64,000 nucleotides of DNA from Streptococcus henryi DSM 19005 (GCF_000376985.1 NZ_AQYA01000033.1:1-64000), one strand, 5' to 3'. Shown: positions 26,611 to 34,776, counted from the stretch's first letter. Made by a program: numbers and translations. Notes: a model not told the origin generated them from the sequence alone.

Positions 26611-26835
26611 TTAATCCTCGTATTGCGTCAAATCCTGATTGAGCAAAAATCGGTAAATGTCTCCATATGGCCCTGCATAACCCAGATCGTGGCCATTGTA
26701 AACTAATTTAAGGGCTGTTAGATAATCAGGGATGTCATGCCAACAGGCCTGTTGGGAACGCACAAACTCGCTGTAGGATTCAAAAATCACTTTTTTCTCA
26801 CGTTTTGCAGCATCTCTATAAATAATTTCAAGCAT
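26611..26835 (-). CDS. DUF4649 family protein
   Basis: A 74-residue conserved streptococcal protein of unknown function. Recognisable features are the MLEIIYRDAAKREK start, the FVRSQQACWHDIPDYL centre and a GHDLGYAGPYGDIYRFL end. It is soluble, with no signal or membrane helix. It is followed immediately by a MITE whose target duplication forms the stop codon. SD is GAAGG-like ahead of the ATG. Confidence 0.75.
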   Translation of the reverse strand: MLEIIYRDAAKREKKVIFESYSEFVRSQQACWHDIPDYLTALKLVYNGHDLGYAGPYGDIYRFLLNQDLTQYED

Positions 26836-26921
26836 CTTTTTTCCTTCTATTTCTTCTATTCTGTTCTTCTCTATTATAACACCTTATGCTATACTAAGAA
26901 AAAAATAAGAAAGACTTAACC

Positions 26922-27269
26922 ATGACAGAAATTGAAAACTACATCAAAACAGCAGATAGGCAAAACCAAGACTGCCTCAAGACGATTTACCAACTCATGA
27001 AAGACCTCCTTCCTGACTGTCAGGAAAAAATCTCCTATGGTATGCCCACATTCTGGAAAGGAAGAAACATCATCCACTTCGCTGCCCAGAAAAAACATCT
27101 GGGTATCTACCCCGGTTCTGGTCCCATTGTGGAAATGGCAGAGCTCTTTGACCAAGCTGGTATCACATACAGCAAGGGGACGGTTCAATTTCCCTATAAT
27201 CAAGAACTCCCGCTAGATTTAATCACTGAGCTTATTAAAGTAGCTTATAAAGTCAATCATAAAGACTAA
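26922..27269 (+). CDS. DUF1801 (YdhG-like) protein
   Basis: A 115-residue cytoplasmic protein of the YdhG/DUF1801 fold, sometimes called an iron-chaperone-like family. Typical motifs are EKISYGMPTFWKGRNIIHFAAQK split over residues about 40-62, then HLGIYPGSGPI and a C-terminal KGTVQFPYNQELP. It is a lone + strand gene between minus-strand genes and is divergent from the DUF4649 gene. The biological role is unknown. Confidence 0.8.
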   Translation: MTEIENYIKTADRQNQDCLKTIYQLMKDLLPDCQEKISYGMPTFWKGRNIIHFAAQKKHLGIYPGSGPIVEMAELFDQAGITYSKGTVQFPYNQELPLDLITELIKVAYKVNHKD

Positions 27270-27301
27270 TAGTCATCCAAATATTAACATACTAATGAAT
27301 C

Positions 27302-27340
27302 AAAAAGGATTTAGGCTCATCAATGGCTTAAATCCTTTTC
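27302..27340. terminator. convergent terminator
   Basis: AAAAGGATTTAGGC pairs with GGCTTAAATCCTTTT, with A- and T-runs. It serves the DUF1801 gene (+) and the thioredoxin-like gene (-). Confidence 0.85.
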
Positions 27341-27344
27341 TTTT

Positions 27345-27818
27345 CTAATCTTTCACACCGTATCTTTCAATAAAGGCTTTAATCTCTTCTACACTTGATT
27401 CACTGCCTTTTACTAAGCTATCAATCTGTTGATTGTCGGCATAGTAACTAAAATTGGGCACGGTTTTAATCTTAAAATGACTCGTAAAGTCATTAAATGT
27501 TTGTTCGTCTGCCTTATCTGAGTCCACATAGTAAATAGTCACCGATTTATCTTGGTAAGCTTGCGCTAATTTTGGGACAAAGATATTGCAGTAGTCACAG
27601 GTCGGGCGACCCAAGTAAAGAATAAAATTTTCAGAATTAGCGATTTTATCAATAGCTTGGTCCAAACTAATTTCTTGCAAATCAGCTACTGCTTCCTTAT
27701 AGATTTCCACTTGTTCAGCCTCTTGATTTTCTTGACTTTGACTTGTGGAATGACCGCAAGCCGCAAGCATAATCACAGTTAAACTCATAACAAGAATGAT
27801 ATAACATTTTTTTAACAC
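27345..27818 (-). CDS. thioredoxin-like lipoprotein
   Basis: A 157-residue membrane-anchored thiol protein. The signal peptide ends in LAAC21, and a thioredoxin fold carries the redox pair C74-x-x-C77 (RPTCDYCNIF) and a cis-Pro-type segment KIKTVPNFSYY. It resembles the PedC/bacteriocin-accessory thioredoxin group. Such proteins make disulfides in secreted peptides; here a role in maturing the nearby two-Cys bacteriocin is possible, but no regulon box precedes the gene. A general extracytoplasmic redox role is the alternative. Confidence 0.78.
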   Translation of the reverse strand: MLKKCYIILVMSLTVIMLAACGHSTSQSQENQEAEQVEIYKEAVADLQEISLDQAIDKIANSENFILYLGRPTCDYCNIFVPKLAQAYQDKSVTIYYVDSDKADEQTFNDFTSHFKIKTVPNFSYYADNQQIDSLVKGSESSVEEIKAFIERYGVKD

Positions 27819-27848
27819 ATCATTTCCCTTTCTTTTTATTATCAGAAC

Positions 27849-27876
27849 AAGGCTAGGAAAAAATCCCAGCCTTTAG
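27849..27876 (-). terminator. terminator downstream of mutS2
   Basis: AAGGCTAGGA-AAAAA-TCCCAGCCTT hairpin with a T after it, between the MITE pair and the thioredoxin-like gene. Confidence 0.65.
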
Positions 27877-27885
27877 TAATATTGA

Positions 27886-28091
27886 TACTCAATGAAAATC
27901 AATGTTAGAGAAGGCAAGCCGACGCAGGCTTACCTGATGGTAGACAAGAAGGCTTATACTCTTTTAAAATCAAAATAATACTTCGTCTGTTTCGACTTGC
28001 CGTACTAAAGTACTGTCTTCGTCTCACTTCCTCGTCTGATTTTGATTTTATTTGAGTATTAACAATCTATCATTTTGATTTTCGAAGAGTA
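27886..28091. repeat. MITE interrupted by a second MITE
   Basis: The outer element starts TACTCAATGAAAATCAA and ends ATTTTGATTTTCGAAGAGTA. With the insert at 27957-28058 and one TTA removed, it aligns with the reverse of 26510-26610, including GAGAAGGCAAG, GACGCAG, GGTAG and CAAGAAGGCTTA. It lies 32 bp from the mutS2 stop. Confidence 0.8.
27957..28058. repeat. nested 102-bp MITE with TTA duplication
   Basis: TACTCTTTTAAAATCAAAAT ... TTTTGATTTTATTTGAGTA flanked by TTA (27954-27956 and 28059-28061). It matches the reverse of the 11601 element. The uninterrupted homologue at 26510 shows a single TTA at the insertion point, so the duplication is demonstrated within this window. Confidence 0.85.
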
Positions 28092-28123
28092 AAAGTTATA
28101 TTTTGGACACTTTAGTTATTAGT

Positions 28124-30463
28124 TCATCCCAGTGTAGCAATGGTACAGCCTGAGCCCCCTGCTGTTTGCGGAGCATACTCAAAGTGTTTGACATGTTTGT
28201 TACGGCGGAGGTATTTGGTAACAGCCTCACGAATAACACCAGTCCCGATACCGTGGATAATGTCCACTTGGGCCATGTTATTGAGAAGGGCTTGATCGAT
28301 GAATTCATCCAATTCCTGCATGGCTTCTTCATAGCGCTTGCCACGCAAGTCCAGGCGCGCTCGCGGACCGCCTGAAGATTTTTGAGCCTTCTTGACCACA
28401 TGAACCTGTTTCTTCTTAGGTTTTTGGACTTCTTCTTGCACCTTGACAAGACTGAACTCGTCTTCTTTGAGGGTCATCTTAATGAGACCAATCTGCGCTT
28501 CCCATTTCCCATCTTTCAACTGCTTAATAAGGGTACCATGCTGGCCATAAGCAGTTACCACAATATCATCTCCCACGCGCGGCGCACGGAGTTTCTTAGC
28601 CTTCTTCAAGACCTTGTTCTTAGACAGGTCAACTTCCGGAGCTAATTTCTTAATCTTGCCCTTGGCTTCAATGATTTCATGGGGCTTAAGCTCAGCCTTA
28701 GCATGAAGATTTTTGAGAATTTCCTCGCTCTCAGCCAGAGCCATATCCACAATTTCTTGAGCCTGGACGCGGACCTTATCCATCTCCTTGTCGCGTTCAT
28801 GCGAAAATTCATTGTAAATTTTCTTAACGGCACGGTTAAACTTAAGGTTCTCCTGCTCTACTTCCTTGATGTGGTCCAGGCGCTTGCGGCTTTCATGCGT
28901 CTGCTGCTCCAGCTTCTCAATGATGCGGTTAACATCACTGTCCCTATCGGTCATCTGCTCTGCCTCATTGACAATAAGGTCAGCCAAACCAAGACGGCGC
29001 GCAATCTCAAAGGCGTTAGAACGTCCAGGGACCCCCTGCATAAAGTGGTAGGTAGGACTCAGGGTCTCAGTATCAAACTCCATGCTGGCATTTTCCACAT
29101 ACTTGGTCTCAATCCCATAGGCCTTAAGCTCGGGATAGTGGGTAGTCGCCATGGTTTTGATTTGCATCAGACGGAGATGTTCTAGGATGGCCATAGCCAA
29201 GCTGGCACCTTCTTGGGGATCCGTACCAGCCCCCAACTCATCAAAGAGGACCAGACTATCGCTGTCTGCCGCTTCCAAGATCTCTACAATGTGAGTCATG
29301 TGGCTGGAGAAGGTTGATAAACTCTGCTCAATGGATTGTTCATCACCAATATCAGCAAAAATCTGGTTGAAAATAGCCACCTTACTGCCCTCGTCTGCCA
29401 GAATTGGCAAACCTGATTGGGCCATGAGCTGAGCAAGTCCCAGAGTTTTAAGCATAATAGTCTTACCACCCGTATTAGGACCAGTAATGACAATTGCAGT
29501 CAAGCCATCCATGAAATGCAAATCATTTGGCACAGGATTAGTCAAGAGGGGATGACGGACATTAAGCAGTTGGACAGTCTTGTCAGCTGATAATATTGGA
29601 ACATTGGCCCCATTGTCCTGCATGTAGAGAAACTTAGCTCGTACAAAATCCAGATGCCCAAGCAACCAAGCATTGTTGCGGATGGCATTGGTATGAGGGC
29701 GGAGCATGTTGGACAACTCACGCAGAATTCTTGCCATTTCATGGCGTTCATCCGCACGGAGCTGGGTGATTTCTTCATTTAATTGGACAACAGCGCGTGG
29801 TTCGATGTAGACGGTGCTGCCAGATGATGAAATATCATGCACAACACCTGCTACCTTGTTACGATAGGTATTTTTGACAGGAAGCACACTGCGTCCATTA
29901 CGGCTGGCGATGAGACTTTCTGTCAAATAGTCTCCCTGTTTTTTGAGAACATCTTGTAAAACCTGACGGACTTGACTTTCGCTGTTATTAATCTGACGGC
30001 GAATCTTATCCAGCTCTGGACTGGCAAAATTTTCAATAAAGCCACCGTCATTAATGGCCTGAAGACTGCCTTGTAGACTTGGGAAAGTCTCGATTTTTTC
30101 AAAAATCTGATGTAAAGCAGCGAGATTTACATTTTCTAATTCCTTATAGAAGCGCTGCATTTCCGCAGAAACCTGTAAAACCTTCTTTATGTCAATGATT
30201 TCTGCAATGTTAACATCCGCCTCTAATTCCAGACGGCGAAGCCCTTCTGAAATATCACGAAGAGTTCCCATACCGAAGGAATGGTGTTCAATGAAAAGCT
30301 GCTCCATGTCAGACATTTCTGAAAAAGCCCGCGAAATACGGTCTGGCTCTGTCATGGGTTCCAGACGACGTAACTCCTTCTGCCCCTGCTCAGTCTGAAG
30401 AGCGCCAGCAAAGAGAGTCTTAACCTTATCAAATTCTAACTGTTCTAAAATCTTGTTATTCAT
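28124..30463 (-). CDS. mutS2: MutS2 (ribosome-rescue/anti-recombination ATPase)
   Basis: A 779-residue MutS2. It has an N-terminal clamp and core (about 1-310), an ATPase with Walker [11 protein letters not shown] (about 328-337) and Walker [14 protein letters not shown], a long coiled coil, then a KOW-like segment and a C-terminal Smr domain starting [12 protein letters not shown] with [10 protein letters not shown]. Described roles are suppression of recombination and splitting of collided ribosomes via Smr. It splits the bacteriocin regulon (CPBP gene on one side, island on the other). Confidence 0.96.
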   Translation of the reverse strand: MNNKILEQLEFDKVKTLFAGALQTEQGQKELRRLEPMTEPDRISRAFSEMSDMEQLFIEHHSFGMGTLRDISEGLRRLELEADVNIAEIIDIKKVLQVSAEMQRFYKELENVNLAALHQIFEKIETFPSLQGSLQAINDGGFIENFASPELDKIRRQINNSESQVRQVLQDVLKKQGDYLTESLIASRNGRSVLPVKNTYRNKVAGVVHDISSSGSTVYIEPRAVVQLNEEITQLRADERHEMARILRELSNMLRPHTNAIRNNAWLLGHLDFVRAKFLYMQDNGANVPILSADKTVQLLNVRHPLLTNPVPNDLHFMDGLTAIVITGPNTGGKTIMLKTLGLAQLMAQSGLPILADEGSKVAIFNQIFADIGDEQSIEQSLSTFSSHMTHIVEILEAADSDSLVLFDELGAGTDPQEGASLAMAILEHLRLMQIKTMATTHYPELKAYGIETKYVENASMEFDTETLSPTYHFMQGVPGRSNAFEIARRLGLADLIVNEAEQMTDRDSDVNRIIEKLEQQTHESRKRLDHIKEVEQENLKFNRAVKKIYNEFSHERDKEMDKVRVQAQEIVDMALAESEEILKNLHAKAELKPHEIIEAKGKIKKLAPEVDLSKNKVLKKAKKLRAPRVGDDIVVTAYGQHGTLIKQLKDGKWEAQIGLIKMTLKEDEFSLVKVQEEVQKPKKKQVHVVKKAQKSSGGPRARLDLRGKRYEEAMQELDEFIDQALLNNMAQVDIIHGIGTGVIREAVTKYLRRNKHVKHFEYAPQTAGGSGCTIATLG

Positions 30464-30533
30464 AGCTTTTATTATAGCAGATTTTCAGAAATAAGGCTGT
30501 TTAGCCACCGAAAATTAATCAAGGATAAACACA

Positions 30534-30556
30534 AAATCCCCTAGTTTTGGGGACTT
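30534..30556 (-). terminator. terminator ending the left bacteriocin-island transcript
   Basis: Minus strand GTCCCC-AAAACTA-GGGGAT followed by TTTTGTGTTT. It lies just upstream of mutS2. Confidence 0.7.
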
Positions 30557-30678
30557 CAAAACTGTATAAGATTTATTAAGCCAATCAAAAGTGTTAATAA
30601 GCCTTGGTATAGCTCCTGACAGCTTATCATATGGCTCATTTTCTCAAAGACATAATGGCATAAAATTGGAAATATCAT
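30556..30678 (-). CDS. possible 40-residue hydrophobic peptide
   Basis: A short open frame from ATG 30678 with an AGAAAGG site 5-6 nt upstream, ending just before the terminator. The product has a polar middle (EKMSHMISCQELYQ) and a hydrophobic C-terminal helix (GLLTLLIGLINLIQF). It would be the second gene on the blp-regulated transcript that starts at 31205 or so. No double-glycine leader is visible. It could be a small membrane immunity factor or simply untranslated sequence. Confidence 0.35.
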   Translation of the reverse strand: MIFPILCHYVFEKMSHMISCQELYQGLLTLLIGLINLIQF

Positions 30679-30789
30679 GGTTAGCCTTTCTCTGGATTAG
30701 GTAATGTTTTCTATAATTTACATTTTTTAATTTAAATATTAAAAACAGAAACTAGAACTGGCATGTTTAAAACTTAGCAAGGAAAGACA

Positions 30790-31146
30790 TCATTTCCCAA
30801 TCATATGTGGATAGCTTGAGACTAGGATTCCATTTACTAACATGATATACAAGGTTATCGGATTGTCTCTGTTCAAGATGGAAAATAAGCTTATTAAAAT
30901 CGTCATGAGGCTCACTAGTACTATCACGTTTTTTTGCTCCTTTGACCAAGAATAAGGTATTCTTTTAAATTTAATGAGGATTAAGGAAGCTACAGACAGG
31001 CAAACATGGAGGAGAGTTAAACTTAACATCCATATTACAATACCGCTTCTTTTTCCGGTGATATCACCAATCCATAAAAAAATAACAATAATATCAACCA
31101 GGAGACTCAATAATCTACCTAATTGTAATTTGGACTTAGTTGTCAT
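30790..31146 (-). CDS. four-helix membrane protein of the bacteriocin island (immunity-type)
   Basis: A 118-residue very hydrophobic protein with about four helices (LLSLLVDIIVIFLWIG, IVIWMLSLTLLHVCLSVASL, VIVLVSLMTILISLF, ITLYIMLVNGILV). It matches no specific family that I recognise. Size, topology and its own bacteriocin-regulon promoter fit a Blp-type immunity protein (inference). The ATG at 31146 is used; a TTG two codons upstream has better spacing to the AAAGGG site and may be the real start. Confidence 0.65.
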   Translation of the reverse strand: MTTKSKLQLGRLLSLLVDIIVIFLWIGDITGKRSGIVIWMLSLTLLHVCLSVASLILIKFKRIPYSWSKEQKNVIVLVSLMTILISLFSILNRDNPITLYIMLVNGILVSSYPHMIGK

Positions 31147-31210
31147 TATCAATAATCATCCCTTTATTTCTTTTTAGCTGTTTTATTTTTTATACCAGCT
31201 ACGAAATCAA

Positions 31211-31277
31211 AGTATAATACAAAAATCCTCTTTTTTCCGTCCATTTCCTAAACGGTCATTGAAACGTCCTGAATGGT
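31211..31277 (-). promoter_or_regulatory. blp-regulon promoter of the membrane protein gene
   Basis: Boxes CCTAAACGGT (31247-31256) and CCTGAATGGT (31268-31277), 21 bp apart. A 30-bp gap leads to -10 TATACT (minus, 31211-31216). Confidence 0.85.
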
Positions 31278-31336
31278 GTGATTTTGAGCACATAAGCTTA
31301 TATGATTATTTTGTAGATTGATCAAAATTAAATAGT

Positions 31337-31366
31337 AAAACAATCCCTAGTGACTGGGATTGCTTT
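31337..31366 (-). terminator. terminator after blpG and the GG peptide
   Basis: CAATCCC-8 nt-GGGATTG hairpin with TTTT on the minus side, 30 bp after the short peptide gene. Confidence 0.75.
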
Positions 31367-31389
31367 ACTATTTATTTGCGTTAAGAGAG

Positions 31390-31545
31390 TTACATAATTT
31401 CTGTTTTTGGTCGGATTGGTTCCGGTTTAGGAATAATAATTGGTCTAGTTCTTGAATAATTATAGTCATCGCCTAGAATCAGCTGTATTAAACTACTTCC
31501 TCCAAGAATGTCATTAAGTTCTTGTTCACACAATTCTTTAATCAT
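31390..31545 (-). CDS. short double-glycine leader peptide, Pro/Ile-rich mature part
   Basis: A 51-residue precursor too short for ordinary gene calling. AAGGAG lies 8 nt before the ATG. The leader MIKELCEQELNDILGG has the ELxxI-GG pattern cut by C39 peptidases such as BlpA. The mature part of about 35 residues starts SSLIQLILGDDYNYSRT and ends in a proline-rich tail (PIIIPKPEPIRPKTEIM). It lacks GxxxG motifs and cysteines, so it is not a classic class II bacteriocin. A signal peptide or accessory peptide is possible. Cotranscribed with blpG. Confidence 0.6.
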   Translation of the reverse strand: MIKELCEQELNDILGGSSLIQLILGDDYNYSRTRPIIIPKPEPIRPKTEIM

Positions 31546-31604
31546 TACTTTTTCTCCTTAAGTATTGCTTTTATTAGTTTACTAACTATGTGATAGCTTA
31601 AAAT

Positions 31605-32423
31605 CTATCGTTTTTTGTTCTTTTTCAAAGATTTGGATATTGTTTTTGATGATTTGTTATTTTTGTTGTTTTTTGAATTCTTTTTCACTTTTTTGGATTT
31701 TTGGGATGGATTTTTTGAATTTGTCTTACCATCTTCAGCAGTAGAACTCTGACTTTCTTGTTCAGAATTTGGAACGTTTTCCTGACTACTTTCTGGTTCC
31801 AAAATCTCGCTTTCTGACTCTTGAGCGACCACTTCAGGCTCTTCAACTGACTGACTTTGATAAATAAAGTTATAAAGATTTTGGGCAGTTACTCCGCCTC
31901 CTACCCAACCAGAAACCACCTGACCATTCTTAATATGAAGAATTGTCGGAGTTCCTGGGATTCCTAGTGTTTGAAAAACAAATTCTCTTGCACTTTCATC
32001 AAAATCTTCCCCGGAAGTATCGTAATATTCTAACTTACCATCAATTAATTGATTAAACTCTCTCAATTCTGGAGAAAACTGGCGGCAGTAATAACAAGTT
32101 CCTCGTCCAAAATAGATAGTATGCTCCAATCCATCTTCTGTAAAGTCTAAATGTAGCTCACTAATACTAATTTTATTGAAGTCAGTAACATTTTCCTCAT
32201 ATTCTTCAATACTAATTTCAATTGCATTCTCAGAGTCAGCTGAATTTGCTTCATCTGATACCTTATTGACTACCTCTTCTGGCACTTCATCCTCTACAAG
32301 AACTGTCACAGCTTGTTCAGCTGAAGATACAGCTTTCTCCGCATCAGCAAGTACCGCACTTGTTCCTAAAGTAAGCAAGATTGCTAAGCTGAATAAAAGT
32401 GATTTGAGTAATTGTTTTCTCAT
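31605..32423 (-). CDS. blpG: secreted thiol:disulfide oxidoreductase of the bacteriocin locus
   Basis: A 272-residue exported thioredoxin-fold protein. The signal peptide of about 26 residues ends near VLADA. An acidic linker follows, then the redox motif C110-Y-Y-C113 ([11 protein letters not shown]) and the cis-Pro region [14 protein letters not shown]. The C-terminal 80 residues are a low-complexity Glu/Ser then Lys/Asn/Ser tail that may bind cell wall or membrane. In S. thermophilus the BlpG thiol oxidase is needed for thermophilin 9 activity. Here the two-Cys class IIa peptide is the obvious client. It has a strong blp-regulon promoter. Confidence 0.85.
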   Translation of the reverse strand: MRKQLLKSLLFSLAILLTLGTSAVLADAEKAVSSAEQAVTVLVEDEVPEEVVNKVSDEANSADSENAIEISIEEYEENVTDFNKISISELHLDFTEDGLEHTIYFGRGTCYYCRQFSPELREFNQLIDGKLEYYDTSGEDFDESAREFVFQTLGIPGTPTILHIKNGQVVSGWVGGGVTAQNLYNFIYQSQSVEEPEVVAQESESEILEPESSQENVPNSEQESQSSTAEDGKTNSKNPSQKSKKVKKNSKNNKNNKSSKTISKSLKKNKKR

Positions 32424-32453
32424 ATCTGAAGCTCCTTTATATTTGATAAGACT

Positions 32454-32559
32454 ATTTTACACGTTTTATTCATTTGAAAATGCTTATATCCTAAACAGTC
32501 ATTTAACTTTCCTGAATGGTAAAATTTGACCGTTTAAGCCCCTCAAGTTACCGTTTAGG
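32454..32559 (-). promoter_or_regulatory. blpG promoter with back-to-back box pairs
   Basis: Minus-facing boxes CCTAAACAGT (32490-32499) and CCTGAATGGT (32511-32520); 30 bp to -10 TAAAAT (32454-32459). A plus-facing pair ACCGTTTAAG (32529-32538) and ACCGTTTAGG (32550-32559) starts 8 bp further on. No -10 stands 30 bp after the plus pair. Confidence 0.8.
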
Positions 32560-32620
32560 AATTGTTTTTAGCCTTACCATCTGAGATATTGTGGAGACTG
32601 TATTGTTTTTATGGTCAAAG

Positions 32621-32669
32621 ACAAAAAGCACTCCAATCCCTAGTTTACCAGATTTGATAGAAGTGCTTT
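32621..32669 (-). terminator. terminator after the class IIa immunity gene
   Basis: AAAGCACT (32625-32632) pairs with AGTGCTTT (32662-32669), followed on the minus strand by TTTTTGTCTTT. About 80 bp after the immunity stop. Confidence 0.75.
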
Positions 32670-32750
32670 ATATTTCTAAATTAATAGTGGGGTTCAAATT
32701 TATCAGTAGAATTATAAAAACTAAACAAATTTAACCAACAAAAACCATTC

Positions 32751-33047
32751 TTAGTATCCATATCTAATATTAGATATCTCTCTTAATTTCTTTATCTTAT
32801 CGGATTGACTTTCAGATAAACAAAGTTTTTGTTCAATTAAAACATGAGAAATTTCAGTATTCATTCGACTAAGAATATAGGGAACAGACGTACCATCATT
32901 CTTCAGCTCATTTTTATAAGAAATCAATAGTTTTTTCAAAGGAATAAATTGTTGATCGTATTTAATATCTTGAATTAAATCATCTAAAATAGCGATAGCT
33001 TGGCTTCGCCTTTCCGATCCACCTGAGAACCATTTCAATCTATTCAT
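32751..33047 (-). CDS. class IIa bacteriocin immunity protein (EntA_Immun type)
   Basis: A 98-residue soluble, charged, helical protein that protects the producer from its pediocin-like peptide, in this family by binding the mannose-PTS/bacteriocin complex from inside. Family marks are the LKWFSGGSERRSQA start, the DDLIQDIKYD helix and a C-terminal LSESQSDKIKKLREI helix. The ATG at 33047 overlaps the stop of the bacteriocin gene (TGATG), so the two are translationally coupled. Confidence 0.88.
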   Translation of the reverse strand: MNRLKWFSGGSERRSQAIAILDDLIQDIKYDQQFIPLKKLLISYKNELKNDGTSVPYILSRMNTEISHVLIEQKLCLSESQSDKIKKLREISNIRYGY

Positions 33048-33262
33048 CACAATGGTCCACCTGAGTACCAACCTGCGTTACCGCCAGATAGACCGTTCAT
33101 AGTTGAGTTAGTAATAATAATATTAATAGCTTCTGCCCAATTAACCCAACAACCTTTAGTTTCGTTACAATATAATCCATTTCCATAATAAACTGTTTTT
33201 CCACCATTAACGGTCGTAAGCATTTCTGTGTCTAATACTTCAAATTGTTCAATTGTATTCAT
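33047..33262 (-). CDS. class IIa (pediocin/ubericin-like) bacteriocin precursor
   Basis: The precursor of 71 residues has a 21-residue double-glycine leader ([21 protein letters not shown]) and a 50-residue mature peptide beginning [11 protein letters not shown]. It contains the pediocin box YGNGLYC...CWVNWAEA and a Gly-rich end ([14 protein letters not shown]). From memory it is close to ubericin A of S. uberis. The two cysteines are separated by five residues (NETKG) instead of the usual four. ATG 33265 is an alternative start next to the same AGGAG. It overlaps its immunity gene and carries its own regulon promoter. Confidence 0.92.
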   Translation of the reverse strand: MNTIEQFEVLDTEMLTTVNGGKTVYYGNGLYCNETKGCWVNWAEAINIIITNSTMNGLSGGNAGWYSGGPL

Positions 33263-33315
33263 CATGAATATCTCCTATGCATTTTATTTTGTCCAGTTGC
33301 AAGCTTGACAAGTTT

Positions 33316-33422
33316 AGTATAGCACTTCTTCAAAAAAATATAGCTGTATTTCCTGAAAGGTCATTGAACTTTCCTAAATGGTAAAAGGAATACCGTTTAG
33401 GTCATAATTCTAACCATTCAGG
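33316..33422 (-). promoter_or_regulatory. class IIa bacteriocin promoter with back-to-back box pairs
   Basis: Minus-facing boxes CCTGAAAGGT (33352-33361) and CCTAAATGGT (33373-33382); 30 bp to -10 TATACT (33316-33321). A plus-facing pair ACCGTTTAGG (33392-33401) and ACCATTCAGG (33413-33422) follows after 9 bp. From the -10 to the start codon it is nearly identical to the promoter at 35548. Confidence 0.85.
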
Positions 33423-33431
33423 TGTTTTTTT

Positions 33432-33548
33432 TCAGATTAACTTTTTCTTCTTTTTAACATATTCCATAATAAAACAAGCATAATCATAAAAGTTGATACC
33501 CAACCATAAAGCAATTTCAAAAATAGTTTCAAATTTTGAAATTGACAT
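33432..33548 (-). CDS. possible 38-residue membrane peptide
   Basis: An open frame from ATG 33548, with GGTGG 5 nt and GAGGAGG 11 nt upstream. The product has a hydrophobic aromatic centre (FEIALWLGINFYDYACFIM) and a Lys-rich tail (EYVKKKKKLI). A second overlapping frame (TTG start) would also give a hydrophobic segment ending LLWNMLKRRKS, so the true frame is uncertain. The last 25 bp recur at about 35660-35685 upstream of the second bacteriocin, evidence of a duplicated unit. Confidence 0.4.
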   Translation of the reverse strand: MSISKFETIFEIALWLGINFYDYACFIMEYVKKKKKLI

Positions 33549-33695
33549 ATTGTCCACCGCCTCCTCGGTAAAAGCTAGTACAAGTGATTATTACAATAGC
33601 ATTTCTTGCAAATTCTGCCTTGTCACACTTCTATAAATTATTAAAAACTACTACGTCTGTCTATTGCGGTCCTGAATAATAAAGTGATCTAAAAT

Positions 33696-34676
33696 AATAG
33701 TAGTACCCGTGGTGCTAGTTGATAAAGAACCCTAAATTATAGAGCAATATAGCTCTTTCGATCTCAGCTTGAATACCTGATAAGGATTTCGCTGAAGGGT
33801 GTTCAATATCAAATTCTGAACATAGCATAGAAAATCGAGTTTCTATAGTTCTTCTGATGGCTAGAATATCGTAATTGTTATGCTGTCTAGCTCCGTCCAT
33901 GTTGGAGCGTAGCGGGGTCCAAAGAGTCACACCTCTACTTTCTAAGTCTAGCTTCAAGGCTTTGCTTAAATAACCCAAATCAGCTAGGACATGCGGAGCC
34001 CTAATCCCATCTAGTAGTTCCTTAACTACTTGGCTATCATGGACGGATGCTGGCGTGACAATATAATTCAGAATATAACCTGACTCGGTGACAGCCATAT
34101 GAACTTTGAAGCCATAAAACCACATCTGTTTTGAAGCATTGTAACCAATGTTGGCAAAGTCATTCAATAATCTAGCTCTTAAATTTCTGACAGGATGGCA
34201 TAATAGTATCGGAAAGCTATCGATGATGACTAATTCTTGGAAGTCCAACTGATTAAACCGTGCTCGTATCAATTGAAAGAGTGGAACGAGGTAGCGACAT
34301 CTTCTGTTGAAACGACTTCGTTCTAACTGTGAGGAGGCTGCTAAAAGCTGATAAATACGGTAAAACTTTCTCTGAGATTTAATCCCAATTTCAGCTTGAA
34401 AGAGCATCATGTAAGGATGGCAATATCAGAAACCTTACATTTATCAATGTTTTTTCGGCATTTGCACTCTGCTGGAGCAACGCTCTCATATAATTCCTGA
34501 CAAATTAGTCATAATTGTGCCATTGACAATTGAAGATGATGGTGTTTAGGGGTATAATGTAAGTGACTCATTTGGATTACCTCTGTTTGTTTAGTCACTT
34601 GCAGTATAAACCAAATGGGTTATTTTGTTAACTAAAAAGCTATAAAATATCAACTAGCACCACGGGTAATAGTAGT
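33696..34676. mobile_element. IS982-family insertion sequence with 9-bp target duplication
   Basis: The element spans 33705-34667 (963 bp). Its ends are perfect inverted repeats (ACCCGTGGTGCTAGTTGATA). The flanking AATAGTAGT at 33696-33704 and 34668-34676 is the target-site duplication. The transposase reading frame is broken, so the copy is not autonomous, yet the intact ends and duplication suggest recent insertion. It lies between the two bacteriocin units. Confidence 0.92.
33715..34571 (-). pseudogene. IS982-family transposase, inactivated
   Basis: The frame starts at ATG 34571 (MSHLHYTPKHHHLQ). It is stopped by an in-frame TGA after 20 codons, reads on to a TGA near 34410, and then needs a one-base shift to join the long C-terminal part (33715-34410) beginning MLFQAEIGIKSQRKFYRI. 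The DDE segments VIIDSFPILLC and VLADLGYLSK are present. Two lesions make it non-functional unless frameshifting and readthrough occur. Confidence 0.85.
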
Positions 34677-34740
34677 ACATCGTATTATTCATTGTTATTA
34701 GTTTTCTGTCTCAACAAGAACTCACGGAATAAGCAGTATA

Positions 34741-34776
34741 AAAAAGGTAAACGACTTATCAACGCTTACCTTTTTA
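34741..34776 (-). terminator. terminator of the second bacteriocin unit
   Basis: AAAAAGGTAA (34742-34751) pairs with TTACCTTTTT (34767-34776). About 90 bp after the membrane protein stop; bidirectional in form. Confidence 0.8.

Noticed and set aside
32560-32640. Small RNA or short peptide transcribed rightward from the plus-facing boxes behind blpG
   Set aside because: No -10 at the position used by all other promoters; the following frame is ten codons long. Kept only as an orphan box pair.
33537-33625. CDKAEFARNAIVIITC-containing frame as a real bacteriocin gene
   Set aside because: No start codon, leader or SD; a stop precedes it at once. Reported only as a possible remnant.
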